Assembly (NCBI GenBank): GCA_003864495.1
Contig: ML133401.1
Coordinates: 6,794,698 to 6,858,697, forward strand
DNA length: 64,000 nucleotides
Source: Nemopilema nomurai
Taxonomy: Eukaryota; Cnidaria; Scyphozoa; Rhizostomeae; Rhizostomatidae
Direction: 5' to 3'
Positions 13,301 through 25,302 of the stretch are shown piece by piece. The notes under the pieces were generated by a model. It was not told where the DNA came from and did not search any database. It was given only the letters and a program-made list of their open reading frames with translations. The position numbers and the translations under genes are program-made. Position 1 is the stretch's first letter. Every line of letters begins with the position of its first letter.

Positions 13301-16300
13301 CAATAGTCCACGATTCTGCAATCTTCTTGATCTCATTCAAGTTGCTTTTTGCGATGCTCACGTTTTTGAAAAGGTCGTTGCAAATCAGGGTCGTCCCACG
13401 CTCAATAAAATCCGTTGACTCGATGTCCTGCCACGAGTACCTGTTCAGGCCCTCTTGAAGCAACTGGAAGTTGAGAAAATACATTGATACAACTAGGACC
13501 TTCTAAGGCTATCAACAGTACGGCCTAACACCATACATGAGCTGAAGAAGATGCTCAAACTTCAACAAGAATCTGGTTAGCAATCATTCCGATTTTTCTA
13601 CACGATGATTGAATTGGAACATGCTAAAACTACAGTCTTTCGTAGGATGTTAAAGAGATTGCTTAAGAGCATCCAAATTTCTTGCTTATAGGATTTGCAT
13701 AAGATGACGTTCGTTCAGCAAACTGCAATGCCCATGAGAAATTCAAAATGACGAATGATAGAGGGAAAACTATTGTCTTATTATTAACAAAAGATTCGAA
13801 AGGCTTTAGCAAAAGTGATCGCATGATAGACTTTTTTCAGAATGTAGATTTTGCGTTCAACTAGCTTTGTCGTAGCTTTGTCAAGACCTTCGTTTCGGAT
13901 ATATGCAACACACATACCTTGGTGTGTTTGCAAATCATCTTCAAATCCGATGACTAACAGACACAAACAACATACACACTGTAATTGCCTTATTCAAGAC
14001 AAAATTGGAAGGAATCGACATTACCTGCTTCGCAGCGGTCAATTTAACTTCAAACAGCGGCTTTTCGATGTCGTTGATCATTGTAAGCACACTGTTGTAT
14101 TGGGAGACAACAGTACTGAGTCTAGCAGCGTTGGTCTGCAAGAGGGCTGGGTCGATGTTTCTGATCAATGACCGGACAACATCCGGGAGCCTGAGGTCAA
14201 GCGGTGGGAGCTGCAAGTAGCGAACCTCTTTCAGAACCTCACGCAGTTGGTCGTCAATATTCACAACGAGGCAGTGCATCCCGTCATCCAACTCTCTTTG
14301 TATCTATTTCAGAAAGTTGAAAAGGAAATCTGAGCTTTAAGCATGCTTGAATAAAACGTTGCGTTCTAAAATAAAAAGACTGTACTGTAAACAGAGAGAG
14401 AGAAAAAGTAACGAAATTGTTCCTCGACCAGATATACAAGAAAGCAAAAATCTTGATTGTTTTTTAAATTTGTTTCTACCCGGCTTCCGAGGGTAGTTTT
14501 TAGCACGTGAGAAGCTTAGGCTTATCGAGCAGTGTCCTGGTCCTTCCTCTAGATGTGACCACACCTCGTGATTCCTTATGCCTGGAATTACATAGGGCTG
14601 GCGTCTCTCCTCACTTTGTTTGCAAGTTTGGTCATTCCAGGCACTCGAACCACGGACCCTTGGGTAGGTAGTCAGCGCCTAAAGCCACTAAGCCACCCTC
14701 GCACAGTCATTCAAAATGGCGCCAAAAAGCAGGAAAAAGAAGCGAAAAGTGTTGGACTGCCCTCATTAAATTATCCAATGTAACACACAAACGTTCCGCA
14801 AGCTCGCTAAAATAAAACATACCAGAAGGGGCTTCTTTAATCGCGTCATCAGATCTGGCCCAATTATGGTCTGCCATTTCTCAAACAATGTCTTTTCAGC
14901 TCTGTTGGGAAACAAAGATAGTCACGTGGTCAGACATCGTCAAGGAAGTAACAAGTAAATTTCCAGAGAGATCTGGCAAAATTAGAGATCGCAGCCAGAT
15001 GTTGTAATCTTATACAGATCTACTTTACCCAGAGATTTGATACCTTATGGCAGAACTGTTTGGTGGCAAAGTATGAAAGCCCGTTAAAACTATAAAAACT
15101 GACGACAAAACAAATTATACATGAAAGAAGAGGCAAAGTTGTGAAGAACAGCAAGAGGAAAAGCTCTCCCTGACATGTGGAGAGCATTTGGAGAATAAAC
15201 TACAACAGAATGTATGGGATTAATGACAAAGCTGACAGAGCAACTTCCAGCCTTGTATCGACTTGATCTACAACAAGACATCTGCGAAACAACCAGGTGA
15301 TAAATGTGCAGAGAAAAATCGTTTGCGATCAGCTTGGCGCGATAGCTTGTGTTCAACTAAGCACCATACTATCCAAAAGTTAATTTTCCTTGCGCTTCTG
15401 TTTTTGGGATATCTTTGACTTCTGTTTATGGGAAATTAGTTGTCTTACAGTTATTTTTTAATTGCGTTTCTAGACAAGGATTCCTTGAAAGGAGAACTGA
15501 AAATAAAGCAAAACTAAAGAATAGACAAAGCAAAATCTACAAGGAAAACGCCGCCGTTACTGAATAATTCATTACTTTTCAATGTCCTTTGTGAGATCAG
15601 AAAATGTATCTCTAACTTTCCAGCCTTCGTCTCCCTTCAATGAGATTGGTGAAACCAGCTTTATCTTCTCTATAGTAACCTAGGGAAAATTAAATGAATT
15701 GGCGTTGCCTGTTCTGCTTTTTAAGGGAAAAATATAATCAGAAGAGTCATTTCAAAACATGTTTATAATTTGTCCTTCTCGGCTACGGGTGGATGAAATA
15801 AAACGGCTTAACGAAATTTATTCCTAAAAGAAATCAAAAATTATAAACTATTTTCCTCTGCGAGAAAAAAATTTTTTAAGAAGCTATCAAAGTTCTTCAC
15901 CGAGGCTTAAAGGAACTGGAGAAGGCAAAAACCAATATTAAAAAAGCTCGAGTAAGTTCCGAGGCATGAATGGCTGGCATTTCGGCTTTTGCCATGTGAT
16001 TAATAGCTTTTGATTATCCCAAAGGATACTCTGGTTGTTCAACCGCAGTAGAGCCATTCCATTTGAAAACTGATTTAGCAAAATGACGCTTCGTGCCAAT
16101 TACCTTAAGTCTTGCCTTTAGTGAATCAAGCCAAAGGAGTTCGTTGGTCAGTGGAGGCATGTGAAGGTGCACCACTCTGATGCCCTCCTCGAATAAACTC
16201 TTCGTTTCAATTATGTCTTCAGTAAGATTTGGCACAAATGTATCCACAATTGGCTTTATTTCTTTCTGAAATATCAGGACAACGATATTGATTTTCACAT

Positions 16301-19300
16301 AACTAAATTTTCAAACCTTAAAAAGATCCTGCCACGGATTCAAAGCAGCAGGAAACCAGAAATTCTTTTTATCATATAAAAAAGACGATTTGCCAAATTA
16401 TATCCCTAGATAATAACAATTAATGAATTCGTTCTATTCTATCCTTTGCCAAAATTCATCGCTTAGTTTTACCTCGATGTAGCATTATCATCAATTAAGT
16501 TTGCTAAATGGTAAACGCTGATTATAAAGGTAACATCAGCTTGATTGCACAACTGGCGGGATTGCGAGGCTCACCTGAACGAGATCCCTGCTACTTGTGC
16601 CTTCAAACACTTCTAATAGCCGCAATCTCGATCTCAGATCCCAGCATTGCTTGAAACTCTCGTGCAGAACACCTCCAAGACGACTCTCCAATTCCTACGC
16701 AAATATTCAAGCGAATATTTGTAGCTCCATTAGGTTATCTGTCTTACAGATGTCCATTTTGACGCGCATAGTCAGCTTTTTCAGCACATACTCGTTAAAA
16801 CTCCAAGAAAAAGCCTTACAGATTCAGTGTCTGGTTTTACTCAATATTCATTTCCTTTGACAAATTCAATCAACGAAGAATGCGGTAAACGTTATAAGAA
16901 TGATTGCTTTTAAAAATTTGGAATTTCGAGCCCTTATCTATGAATAGTTCCAGAGTTGGCCTCATAATCACTACACTTGCGGTGAATTATGTATTCTTAA
17001 CGAAATACAAAACACCTTTTTATTCAAATGAGATTTGCAATGTACTTAACGTTGAAGTATAAAACATTAATATTCTAGATAGTCTTTATACTTTCAACTA
17101 TAATGAAACCTAACTCGAACTAGTCGTGTTTAGAAATGGTTTACCGAGAGTTTTACTGGGTCACCTGTACTACACTAGAAATGTAACTCAGTTGTTCACG
17201 AAACAAAAAGCATCTTTGCAAGCGTCAAAACCCTGTTGTTATTTTTTAAAAATAAAAGATAGTTTAAACTCACTCACCCTGACCACCGAACGGAAGATGA
17301 AGAAACTTCGTTCGAACTGCTGAGAGTGGTCAACATCAAGCACATCCTAAAGGAAATCAAGTTTCTAATTAGACAAAAAAGAACTTTGGAGTCAAGTTAT
17401 AAGGCACAAAACGGAGAGGGGCCTTTTGAGAGACTGAGTGCAATAAAGGTGATGTGCAGACTGATTTTCGCTTAGAGAGTGCAACCAATTGAAATTGAAT
17501 TATCCTCCTGTTATTTGTCGTTAGACCTTAGAAAGCAAGACACTATACCTTGACTGTTCCTTTAAATTGGGCCATTGCCACTTCAAAGCGGGCATGAATC
17601 TCTCTCACCATGGCATCGAGCCCCTGCCCGCCGGCCCCGCCAACTTCGGCTGCGTTTTTCAGCATTCGAAAATGCCTAGTTGTCTCCACGAGCTCAAGCA
17701 CGTCGTTGCACCGTTCCATGAAGCTGTTTAGTCCTCCGAAAACAGGGCTGTTTCTGGCTGGCCAGGGAGAATCGTCCCACATCATTTCGCTACTACCTTC
17801 GTTCTCTGATCTCTGGTCTTTTTCTTTGCCAAAAACAGAGGTGCCCCGTTGTGTTTTTGCCTCCTTGAACTTGCGGCTGTGCCAAACGACCCCAGCACTA
17901 TCAGTTCTATGCATCAAAATAGAAATCTTATTTTCATAACGTCCCTTTTGTCTAGAGCTCAAATGGTGAAACGCTGTCTTAATCAAGCAGCAAAATACAT
18001 GAGGCAATTGAACAATGTTTCCTCTTAATAACCAACCATGCAAAACACTTGCTAGAAACGAAACAGTGTTTTCAAGCGCAATACCTGGTGCCGACTTGTT
18101 CTGCAAGCTTTTGCTGATTCAATGCATCAGCTTTGTCTTTTGTGTCAAGATATCGGCCTCGAAATGATGCACAAATCTGCAGGGCCTCTTTCAGGTTGGA
18201 ATGGGCCTGAAATGTGAAATATTTAACCAGACTGTCTGGACAAACTTAAAATAAACGTTATCTTTAAGAACTTCAGTAGTTGTTTAAGACTTTAGTAATA
18301 AGAAATAAGTTAGCAACTTCAAAAACTGCTAAAGTTTTCCCTATTTATGATATTTATAGACGCTAAGGGTGAAGAAATGCTTATCCTGCCAATGTCATAC
18401 TTTCAAAGTACATTCCTTCAAATAAAACTATCGCAGCGTTTGGCTTACCGATAACTGGATGAAAAAGGTCTCAATGGAATGAAGCCAAGAATTAATTCCT
18501 TAATAACTTGCAGAATTAGCGCAAACACAAATATCAAGATGAAAAAAAGCAAGTTTTCAGAGCTGGAACGCAATAAATGTTGAAGATTTACTAAGAAATA
18601 TTAAACAAAGGATATATATATAAGAAAGAACCATAAAATATCATTATACAAGACTAACACTTATAAGATCATCTAGAACGCTGAAATCGAGAAGGTCTCT
18701 TGCTCTTTTGACCACTTGATTTGAAATCATTCGCAGCATCCTTGTTAGGTTTTGTGCTTTGTGGAAGAACCTACGGCGTGCGAAAAACGGCTACAGGAAT
18801 GCATTCTCAGAATGGAACAATGAAACAATTGATATAAGCAGAAATAGGCCTAATTTTGTTTGTCCTTTAAAGTATCCTATAAAGATTCTCGTTAAAATCA
18901 CGAACAAATTGCAACGATGTGGATTATGGTAGTATCGGCTGCTGTAACAAAGCGAGTAGGAATGATTACGAGCCAGAGAAAACGATGCAGATGCTAGCCT
19001 TTTCCTTGTCATTAATTGTACCTTTGGAGAAGCATCGACAAACATAAAAAACAGCAAAAATACATACCTGGAATGTTGCCACACCAAAAAGAGTGTGTGC
19101 ATCAATGGAGCAAAATTAGGCATCATGTCTGATGCAAGAATCGAAAATGACAGAGACTCAAACCAGTGAGCCATGGTGCTCAAAAACTGCAGATTCTCAT
19201 CTGCTTCGCGTTCGGCCTGGAAGCAAAGGTAAACATCAGGATGGTATGGGACAGTTTCTAACCTTGCGCTATCACTGCATAGACGAGAAAAAGCTTACAA

Positions 19301-22300
19301 ACAAAATCATTTTGGCAATTAAGAATACACGAGAAACTGTTTAAGCATGGAATGTGATTACGTTGAGTGAAATTTTCTGGAGGGCAAAATGCGACAGAAG
19401 GAACAAAAATGATGGAAGCCCATGAGTGATGGCCGAGGTAACCAAATTGTAAATGTATATAATTGGGAGGAATTACAAACGATGTTCAAAAGTGTCACTG
19501 TATGTCACAAAAGTTCGAAAATTTCACTTTCTGTCACATCAATTCGAAATTTCACTGTAGATTACATTGGTTTGAAAATTTTCTTAATGGCAGAAAGAAA
19601 TCGATCAAAAGTAACATTAGGGAGCATTTCATGCCAGGTAGAAGTGTTTGCATGTTTTTCTTTAATACACGCTAAAGCAGATTGAAGTTCCGAATTCATT
19701 TACAAATATTATCATGCACGCTGACACTATATATAAGCCTACGTCGATGCTTCCCTCGGTTGGGTGAATACGTTCTGCTTAAAAGAAATTACCTTTGAGA
19801 TTTCCCTCTTCACGTTGTGAAATGATTGGGCGTAGGTGCTGTTTGCCTCTTCCAGGTTCGTCAGTATGTTTACAACGATAGGCGAACAGAGTTGCTCATT
19901 TATGCGTCGAATCTTTTCAAAATGATTCGCCCAAACCTGAAACAAATGAGTAACGAAAATAAACATGCAAAAACTTCAACTCAGCATTGGTGTATATACT
20001 AACGTTCCTGAAAAATTTCTAGACACGACTTTGAAGATATTCTTTTAGGTAAGCTATTGACTTTGCATTGCACTACAGAAAATGCATTTTTCTATATAAA
20101 TTTTGATACCATCTTAAGCAGTTTAGAAAAATGAACTATGCATGACGAAGTAAAACTTACTTAATTTTTTATGGCTTGGCCCAATGAAAGTGACGTATGG
20201 CCAAAATATAGACCACAAACAATATGCAGCATTAAATTGCACAGTGATTGATTCTTGCATCAGTTGAATGTACTTGACTACTGTGCAAGGGCTTACCTCG
20301 GCTTCACAAAGAGGCCCAGGCTCTTTTCCATGACGCCTAGTAATCTCAGTTTCTGGGTCGAGTTTTAATGAATTCTAAAACAAATTGGGCAGCTTAAGAT
20401 GCATGCAGAAAAATATAAACAAAAGCATTGTGAAAACATTGCAATCAATAAACGAAAGAAGGGACAATGTCTGTCAACTCGGTCAAGACAAAGTCTTTTG
20501 GGGGGTTGGCTCATAGTCCCTTCGAGGTTAACTGAGCCAAAATTATCTTTAGCGAATCTAAATAATCTAGATCGTAAGTTTCGTTCTGCCTTCGAACTCT
20601 TTGGAAGAAGGGGGCGAAAGAGTAGCTGCTTTTCTTGAAAACCAGAATGAGATTGCTCCAACTCCAACCCCTCTCTAGAATGAGATTGCTCCAACTCCTA
20701 AAACCACTATGGCTACACTAATGAATAGCTATATTTTTGTGCATTTAGCCATATAATATAAGCCAATGACATTTAACTACCCATAAACTTTCCTGATCAC
20801 ATGACGGCTTTCCAATGGCTAAATCGCATCTGTGCTTCGATTCCATTCCCACCCAAGATAGACACGGGCCTTAAAATGCCAATGCTGATTTTGCACCTTA
20901 ACCTAGTCATCGTCTATGCTTAATCAACCAAATTCTACCACACCCAATAGCAACAAATGATCTTGAGAAGTGCAGAGGGCAAATTACTTGGAGTCTACAC
21001 CACCAAAGAACGTCAGTCATGACCATTCAATGTTGAAAAGAGAACGACTTCAAAATACTCAATATTCACTTTAATCTGCTTTATCCATCCAATCAGATAC
21101 GTTTCAAGGATATGTATCACCACCAGTTTTCTATGGCTGAAGGCAGCTGCTTCGGATAGAACTTCAATTGAGGGAAGAGGAAGGTTAACCTCACCCTGAA
21201 AAAAAGAATACTTCGATTAAAATTTGTTCAAATGTGGAACGGCTAGCAAGTGCGTATTTTGTATATCATGTCAGAAAGTATGAACTTATTACAAAATATA
21301 GCTCTACCTCAGTAGCATAGCATCAATCTAGACGTTTTATGGATTTGAATGAGCATTGATATAAAAAACAATCCACATTAGACTTTCATTAACAAGCACT
21401 ATGCGATAATTTAATAACTAATGTAACAGTTTATTTTGACTTTCTCTGCATCATCTTTGGAATTTATTACATTTATCAGAGAGTTACATATGATACACTC
21501 TGGTTTGTCTACCACAGTTCACTCCTTAACAGTATTGCTTCTAGGTTGCCTGAAACACAAAAGAAAACATCCAAAGAGGACATGAATTTGCAAGCATTAA
21601 AGTTGTAGTCCCCTGCATGCTACCACAGGCATTCAAAAAGGATTATATCCTTTAAATAGCGATTAGAGCAAAAGTCTAAATTTTGTCTTCTTGTTACTTA
21701 GTTGATAATCTAGGCAAAAAGTTTCACTAAAAATGGTAAGTACTAACTTCAACATTCCCATTTATTATTTGCAAGCTGCTTATCAGTCTGTGTACAATGT
21801 CCATTAGCTTGTCTGCACTAGGCCCTCCATTCTGTTCAATGCTGACAAGTGGCAGAAAAATCTCCTTTGCAAGAATTTCAAGATGCTGAACTGCATTTTT
21901 GCTGCATGAGCAGTAGAAAATGTCTGAATTGATGCCATCTCTTGTAATTTTCCCAGCACTTTGCAACTTGATAAAGAATAAAATTTTAGACCGCAAAGTG
22001 GATGCTGCCTTAAAAGTGGCCACCACGCTTTGCTTTTTTCAGCAACAAAATAGATGAAAATGTGTCTTGTTTCTTCATTGTTGCAAAATTCAAGTAGACA
22101 TCGTCTGCAAGTTGAAATTATTAAGATAATAGTGTAAAGGAAACACAACTTGTATCTGAACCAACATGATGAAGCAGTCAATCACAATTACTAATTCTAA
22201 AAGTAGATTTATCGTATGGCAAGCGTGAGGGTCGCAAGACTGGAACTACGCAACAGGAACACAAGAGAACAATAGTAAACAGTGTGATTAGCGATAAGTA

Positions 22301-25300
22301 TATAGCAGTGATCACAATAGATAATAATGAGTTCTCAACAGAAATGAGCAACAGAAATAAAAAGCATTTATAAGACACAAAGACAAATTGCTGAGAAAAC
22401 ATGGCTTACTTCTCTACTGCATAGTATTTTTTGATAAATATCAGGAAAGTCTTTAAAGAGCCTTTTAAATGTCTTAGCAGTTTCATTGACAATGATACCA
22501 CATACCAGAGAGAGGGCCTTTTTCCTCAAACAATATGCCAAAAAATAAAAGTGTTTACACCAATAGTGGAATTATCAAATGGTCATTAAATACAATAATT
22601 ACTTTTTAATTACCTGCTTTCTTCATTTGAAAACAAGTTTTTGAGCTCTTCTGCTCTTGGCTTCAGAGAAGATGTGACAATAGTCTCAAACCATCTAAGT
22701 CTTTCATCAATTTCCATTTCAATGAGTTCTGATACTTTGATGTTAGATTGGCCTAGAGATATAAAAAGGGAAATTAGTGTAGAGCATATAAGATACAGCC
22801 TTTCTTCAAAATGGCAAAAACCATACTTCATTTTTAATTGAGAGAAGGTCTTTTGAATTTAAGAGCAAATGTTTAAAAAGGCAATAATACAGCCCTTGGA
22901 GATTTAATTAAACATCAACTTGAAATTATCATCACTTTTAATTTGTCATGACTCTTCATTTTGGCTGTATGTAAGTAAGATATCAGAAAACTTATTTTAT
23001 AATGGATTTGGCTAAAAATCTGCTCAGTATTTTTCAAGCTGGAATGATGTCCACTAGGCCAAACAAGACATTAAAAACTAAGCAAAACAAACAAGATGGA
23101 ATTCCTAATTACCAAAAATGTGCTTTATTGCACCAGACTTAGCTTGAAATAAAGCATTTAAAAAAAACAGCTGGTCTATAAGCACACTAGACAACCATTG
23201 ACTTAGCTAGTATTAATACTAATAGTCTTATAGTTTTAAACACATCCAGAAAAAACTGTTTTATGTCTTCATCAACTTAATAGCAGGACAGAAGGACTTC
23301 AAGCAAAAACCTTAATATTTGAAAGGACTGCAAGCAAAAACTGCTTTGGATAAAATTAAACTTTTACTGAAATTATGCTTATTTTGCATTCAATGCTCTT
23401 TTTAGACCTACTTTTAGACCATTCAATGTTACCGAAAGCGCTATACGGTTCTTGTCTCCAATGGACAAAGATTTGGAGGATATTATATGATCTAAAAGTT
23501 AATTTAAGAAAGGTGTGGTAGTCGTGAGAAAGTTCTGTGATTGGAATGAATTTAAATGGCAGTGACACAACCATTAACTGAATTCAATTTTTTAAATGTG
23601 CAAATAACGAACACTTGATTCTGGGGACGGTTGTACCTTTCTTAAATTTATTACAATTTTCTTATCTTTCTCGCATCAAAGTTTGCCTCTCTCCTAAACT
23701 GGTTTGGTCTGATCAGAGGAAAAGAAAAAAGTTTATATCTAATGATTGTTAATAAGTTGTATTCAAGGCATTATGATGAATAATAAAACATCCCATGTTA
23801 GTGTTAGGGCCTCTGCTGAGTAAAGGCTATAAGGGTTATTTTCAAGTCGTCCTAAAACCGGGCTGGTAGCTATTCAAACAATTTGATATAACAAGGTAGC
23901 TCAGTTTGCAGGAATAATTCTTTCAACTCACTGCAAGTCAGCGAAATTATTCATAGCTTGATCTTTAATCCATATTTAATCGATTAACTGCTCTTTTCCA
24001 CCATCTTGTTGTCAAGGTTTACCTCTGTTGCTGGAAACAAATGGCGGTTGTTGCCGTCTCCTGCGCAGTTCCGGGAACGAAAAACGGGAAGGGCGGAAAG
24101 GTCGAGAGAAGTTGGGCACCGGGGGTTTCATCATCATCATCAAGGCTCAGGCCAAGTGGCCCCTGGCACCCTTCACAGTGACATACCATTTCTGGCGGTT
24201 TTGTGCCTGCCTCATTGTTGTAGCAATTGGAAGACCAGTGTCTTTCTTAACCTGATCTTGCCATCTCAGTGGTGGACGCCCTCTACCGCGGTTGCCTTGA
24301 AAGTCTTGAATTAGGACAGTTTTGACAAAGCTGTCCTCTGGTCTCCTAGAAATGTGCCCGAACCACTGTAGCTTTCTCATCCTGATGATCTCGCTGATTT
24401 TCTAACACATTCAGTCTTTTCCTAATTGTGATGTTGGTAATTCTTTCAAGTCTGGTAACACCTAGAATTGCTCTCAAGCATCTCATTTCGAAGGGGGTTT
24501 ACTCAAAGATATTTAGGATAGGGTCTTTTGGGTCAGCCAATTATACGATTACTTTTTGGGTTCATATCATCATATTTTACTTCATCCTCAAATCATATTT
24601 TAGGCCTTTAAATATGAGAAAATTCTGTCATTCAGAAGACCCGAATTCTAGAACCAAGATTACCAAACAATAACTTAAAGGGCGAACTCTATTACATACA
24701 GAGGAATAACATACCTGATACGGTAGAGAGGGGTAATAGTGTCCTCTAACAAATTGATTTCTATTATTACTATCATTATTATTAGTATACCAATAAGGAA
24801 AAACAAACAATTTTACTAAAAGTTATGACATGACTTCAAAAATAATGGGTTTCAATTGTAGTTATATGATTGAAAGCTAAAATAATTGTAAGAATAAGAA
24901 ATTCAGATAATGCTGGGAATAAAATGGTATGGGTGCAATAAATCGCACTCCTTGTGGTGCCAAGGCGTTTATTGGTGTGCAACTACTTACTGGCGTGAAT
25001 GGTGTGCAAGTACTTGATAGCATAGAAAGCTGTATATAGAGTTGACAACCCTAAATTTATCATAAGAAAACATAAGACAACACCAGTCCGATCGATACAT
25101 TTTTTTTAAACAAGCTATAGAATTGTCAAATCTATCATATTTAGAGGACCATATCAACAATATTGGATCACTTGACCACCTCATCCAACATTGTTGGCTC
25201 TGGGGAACGTGTGAGTTACAGCATTCGTGTAAACGATCAGTTTCTACTTTCACCCTCTCTCTTGAATACGATGCGGGCGTTAATTCCCTCTTTGAACTTC

Positions 25301-25302
25301 AT
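109..25302 (-). CDS. DNHD1-like: Dynein heavy chain-like protein, probable DNHD1 homologue (5' part, 40 exons, runs off the window)
   Basis: Forty minus-strand exons join in one open frame of 7,129 nt (2,376 codons plus one base). From 5' to 3' they end at 25302?, 22752, 22524, 22032, 21195, 20374, 19936, 19216, 18770, 18206, 17906, 17346, 16694, 16265, 15679, 14901, 14303, 13463, 12637, 12053, 11463, 10726, 10253, 9671, 9382, 8601, 8045, 7506, 6997, 6769, 6392, 5656, 4534, 4299, 3796, 3557, 3122, 2607, 1350 and 738. The order is DHC_N1 tail, DHC_N2 linker, then AAA1, as in every dynein heavy chain. Such proteins are ciliary or cytoplasmic microtubule motors, but here AAA1 lacks both Walker motifs, so motor activity is doubtful. 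That loss, plus a long insertion before AAA1, points to DNHD1 (a sperm-flagellum factor in mammals). The DNHD1 label is inference; membership of the dynein family is clear. The stalk and AAA2-6 would lie beyond base 1. Confidence 0.9.
1672..9671 (-). CDS. DNHD1-like: Dynein-like gene exons 24-38: linker (DHC_N2)
   Basis: Exons at 9531-9671, 9260-9382, 8474-8601, 7961-8045, 7357-7506, 6936-6997, 6722-6769, 6221-6392, 5339-5656, 4469-4534, 4156-4299, 3661-3796, 3414-3557, 2971-3122 and 1672-2607. The linker is the lever that swings across the AAA ring. Family landmarks appear in order: GWIAVNMQPIKKTIETYASKW, LSKAAMRTRHWKQL (the 'npaMr.RHW' motif), GIEKALKTYEEVW, LEAVLNLWWEAQQKWIKLDD, LERRKQKFPRLYLMSQEEVL (the 'KR..FPRFyFls..elL' motif) and VVENWLSGVINAVKTTL. 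The last exon is 936 nt, far longer than its neighbours, and carries an extra Ser/Lys/acidic segment between the linker and the LKYYW landmark. Confidence 0.93.
5776..5903. repeat. 64-bp tandem duplication
   Basis: Two adjacent copies beginning AGGATCGCCCTGATAAGCTG and ending CTCCGTCAGAA, differing at only two or three positions. Each contains the near-palindromic pieces GTGCTAGCTTGCGC and GGATCCTCC. It lies in an intron of the dynein-like gene. Confidence 0.85.
8912..8955. repeat. 20-bp direct repeat
   Basis: TAGGCAAACCAGAACGCACT occurs twice, 24 bp apart start to start, in an intron. Confidence 0.8.
10088..17346 (-). CDS. DNHD1-like: Dynein-like gene exons 12-23: N-terminal tail (DHC_N1, second half)
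   Basis: Exons at 17278-17346, 16575-16694, 16104-16265, 15576-15679, 14823-14901, 14025-14303, 13228-13463, 12384-12637, 11902-12053, 11371-11463, 10554-10726 and 10088-10253. Diagnostic stretches are VVSQYNSVLTMINDIEKPL (the 'YN.v...l..vE.pL' motif), LLQEGLNRYSWQDIESTDFI (the 'G...ltW.s' motif), a helix at ASPVWLRYLEFISGTV and SEITFIPPLTDSLASR. The 3' end of the 12384-12637 exon is uncertain: a donor at 12384 (CTTT/gtatta) gives better spacing, but one at 12345 (GGCTG/gtttcc) keeps the same phase and adds 13 residues. The linker-side helix DDFDREMEAYR ends at an unusual GTACGG donor. Confidence 0.88.
13098..13186. repeat. Degenerate telomere-like CCCTAA/CCCTGA array
   Basis: Includes CCCTAACCCTAACCCTGGCC, then many CCCTGA/CCCTAA variants, in an intron of the dynein-like gene. 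It resembles an interstitial (TTAGGG)n-type array that has drifted. Confidence 0.7.
14457..14712 (-). mobile_element. tRNA-derived SINE in a dynein-like gene intron
   Basis: On the minus strand this begins with a tRNA-like head: box A TGGCTTAGTGGC (14684-14695) and box B GGTTCGAGTGCC (14640-14651) about 33 bp apart, with a tRNA-Leu-like GGCGCTGAC after box A. The body continues through GAGGTGTGGTCACATC to GGTAGAAACAAAT and an A-rich end. A second copy of the body occurs at 26112-26217, which identifies this as an interspersed family. The stems do not pair well enough for a functional tRNA. Confidence 0.75.
17549..22752 (-). CDS. DNHD1-like: Dynein-like gene exons 2-11: N-terminal tail (DHC_N1, first half)
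   Basis: Exons at 22614-22752, 22410-22524, 21748-22032, 21070-21195, 20297-20374, 19793-19936, 19068-19216, 18659-18770, 18085-18206 and 17549-17906. Family-typical stretches include AKEIFLPLVSIEQNG (the 'eifvPll' motif after the first helices), LETYLIGWIKQIK, FEKIRRINEQLCSPIV, LMHTLFLVWQHSR and a Gly-rich AAEVGGAGGQGLD before an IHARFEVAMAQF helix. This tail normally dimerises heavy chains and binds intermediate and light chains. The acceptor at 22032 (gaaaaaag/CAAAGC) is A-rich next to the AG and is the weakest site, but it is the only one that keeps the dynein-like frame. Confidence 0.88.
24006..24125 (-). promoter_or_regulatory. GC-rich island, candidate promoter / non-coding first exon of the dynein-like gene
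   Basis: This short stretch is much richer in G+C than the flanking intron. It contains an ATGGCGG core (24040-24046 on the plus strand), a YY1-type element common at animal transcription starts. On the minus strand a GT donor (ACAGAG/gtaaac) lies near 24020, so a non-coding first exon is plausible. No ATG is present in the putative exon. There is no direct evidence of transcription. Confidence 0.3.
24122..24495 (-). mobile_element. 5'-truncated, frameshifted non-LTR retrotransposon (LINE) 3' fragment
   Basis: The minus strand encodes the C-terminal tail of a LINE reverse transcriptase. The stretch FEMRCLRAILGVTRLERI and then, after a frameshift near 24385-24400, MRKLQWFGHISRR and NRGRGRPPLRW match the 'fEMrclR.iLg', 'rrLrWfGHv.R' and 'r.RGRP..rW' signatures. 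A stop follows at 24147 and then a short (TGA)n-like tail near 24122-24135, as in RTE-type elements. Only the last roughly 115 residues survive. It sits in the first intron of the dynein-like gene. Confidence 0.8.
25254..25302 (-). CDS. Candidate first coding exon of the dynein-like gene
   Basis: An ATG at 25302 opens 16 codons (MKFKEGINARIVFKRE) followed by one base and a GT donor (GAGG/gtgaaa). The phase matches the next exon, which starts with two bases and then QSNIKVSEL. The frame stays open upstream of this ATG, so the start is not fixed. A competing model begins in a non-coding exon near 24.02-24.12 kb (donor ACAGAG/gtaaac) and starts translation at the ATG of MEIDERLRW in the 22614-22752 exon. 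Confidence 0.35.

Noticed and set aside
14640..14700. Functional tRNA gene
   Set aside because: A and B boxes are present, but the stems do not pair convincingly and the body is repeated elsewhere, so a SINE is the better reading.
21804..22181. Minus-strand frame starting at a clean acceptor (22104), first read as needing homopolymer frameshifts to join its neighbours
   Set aside because: The other frame joins neighbouring exons without any frameshift and matches dynein tails (EIFLPLV). I kept this only as a splicing question.
24006..24314. Plus-strand open frame over the GC-rich island
   Set aside because: It runs antisense through the LINE fragment and its (TGA)n tail; the composition is an artefact.
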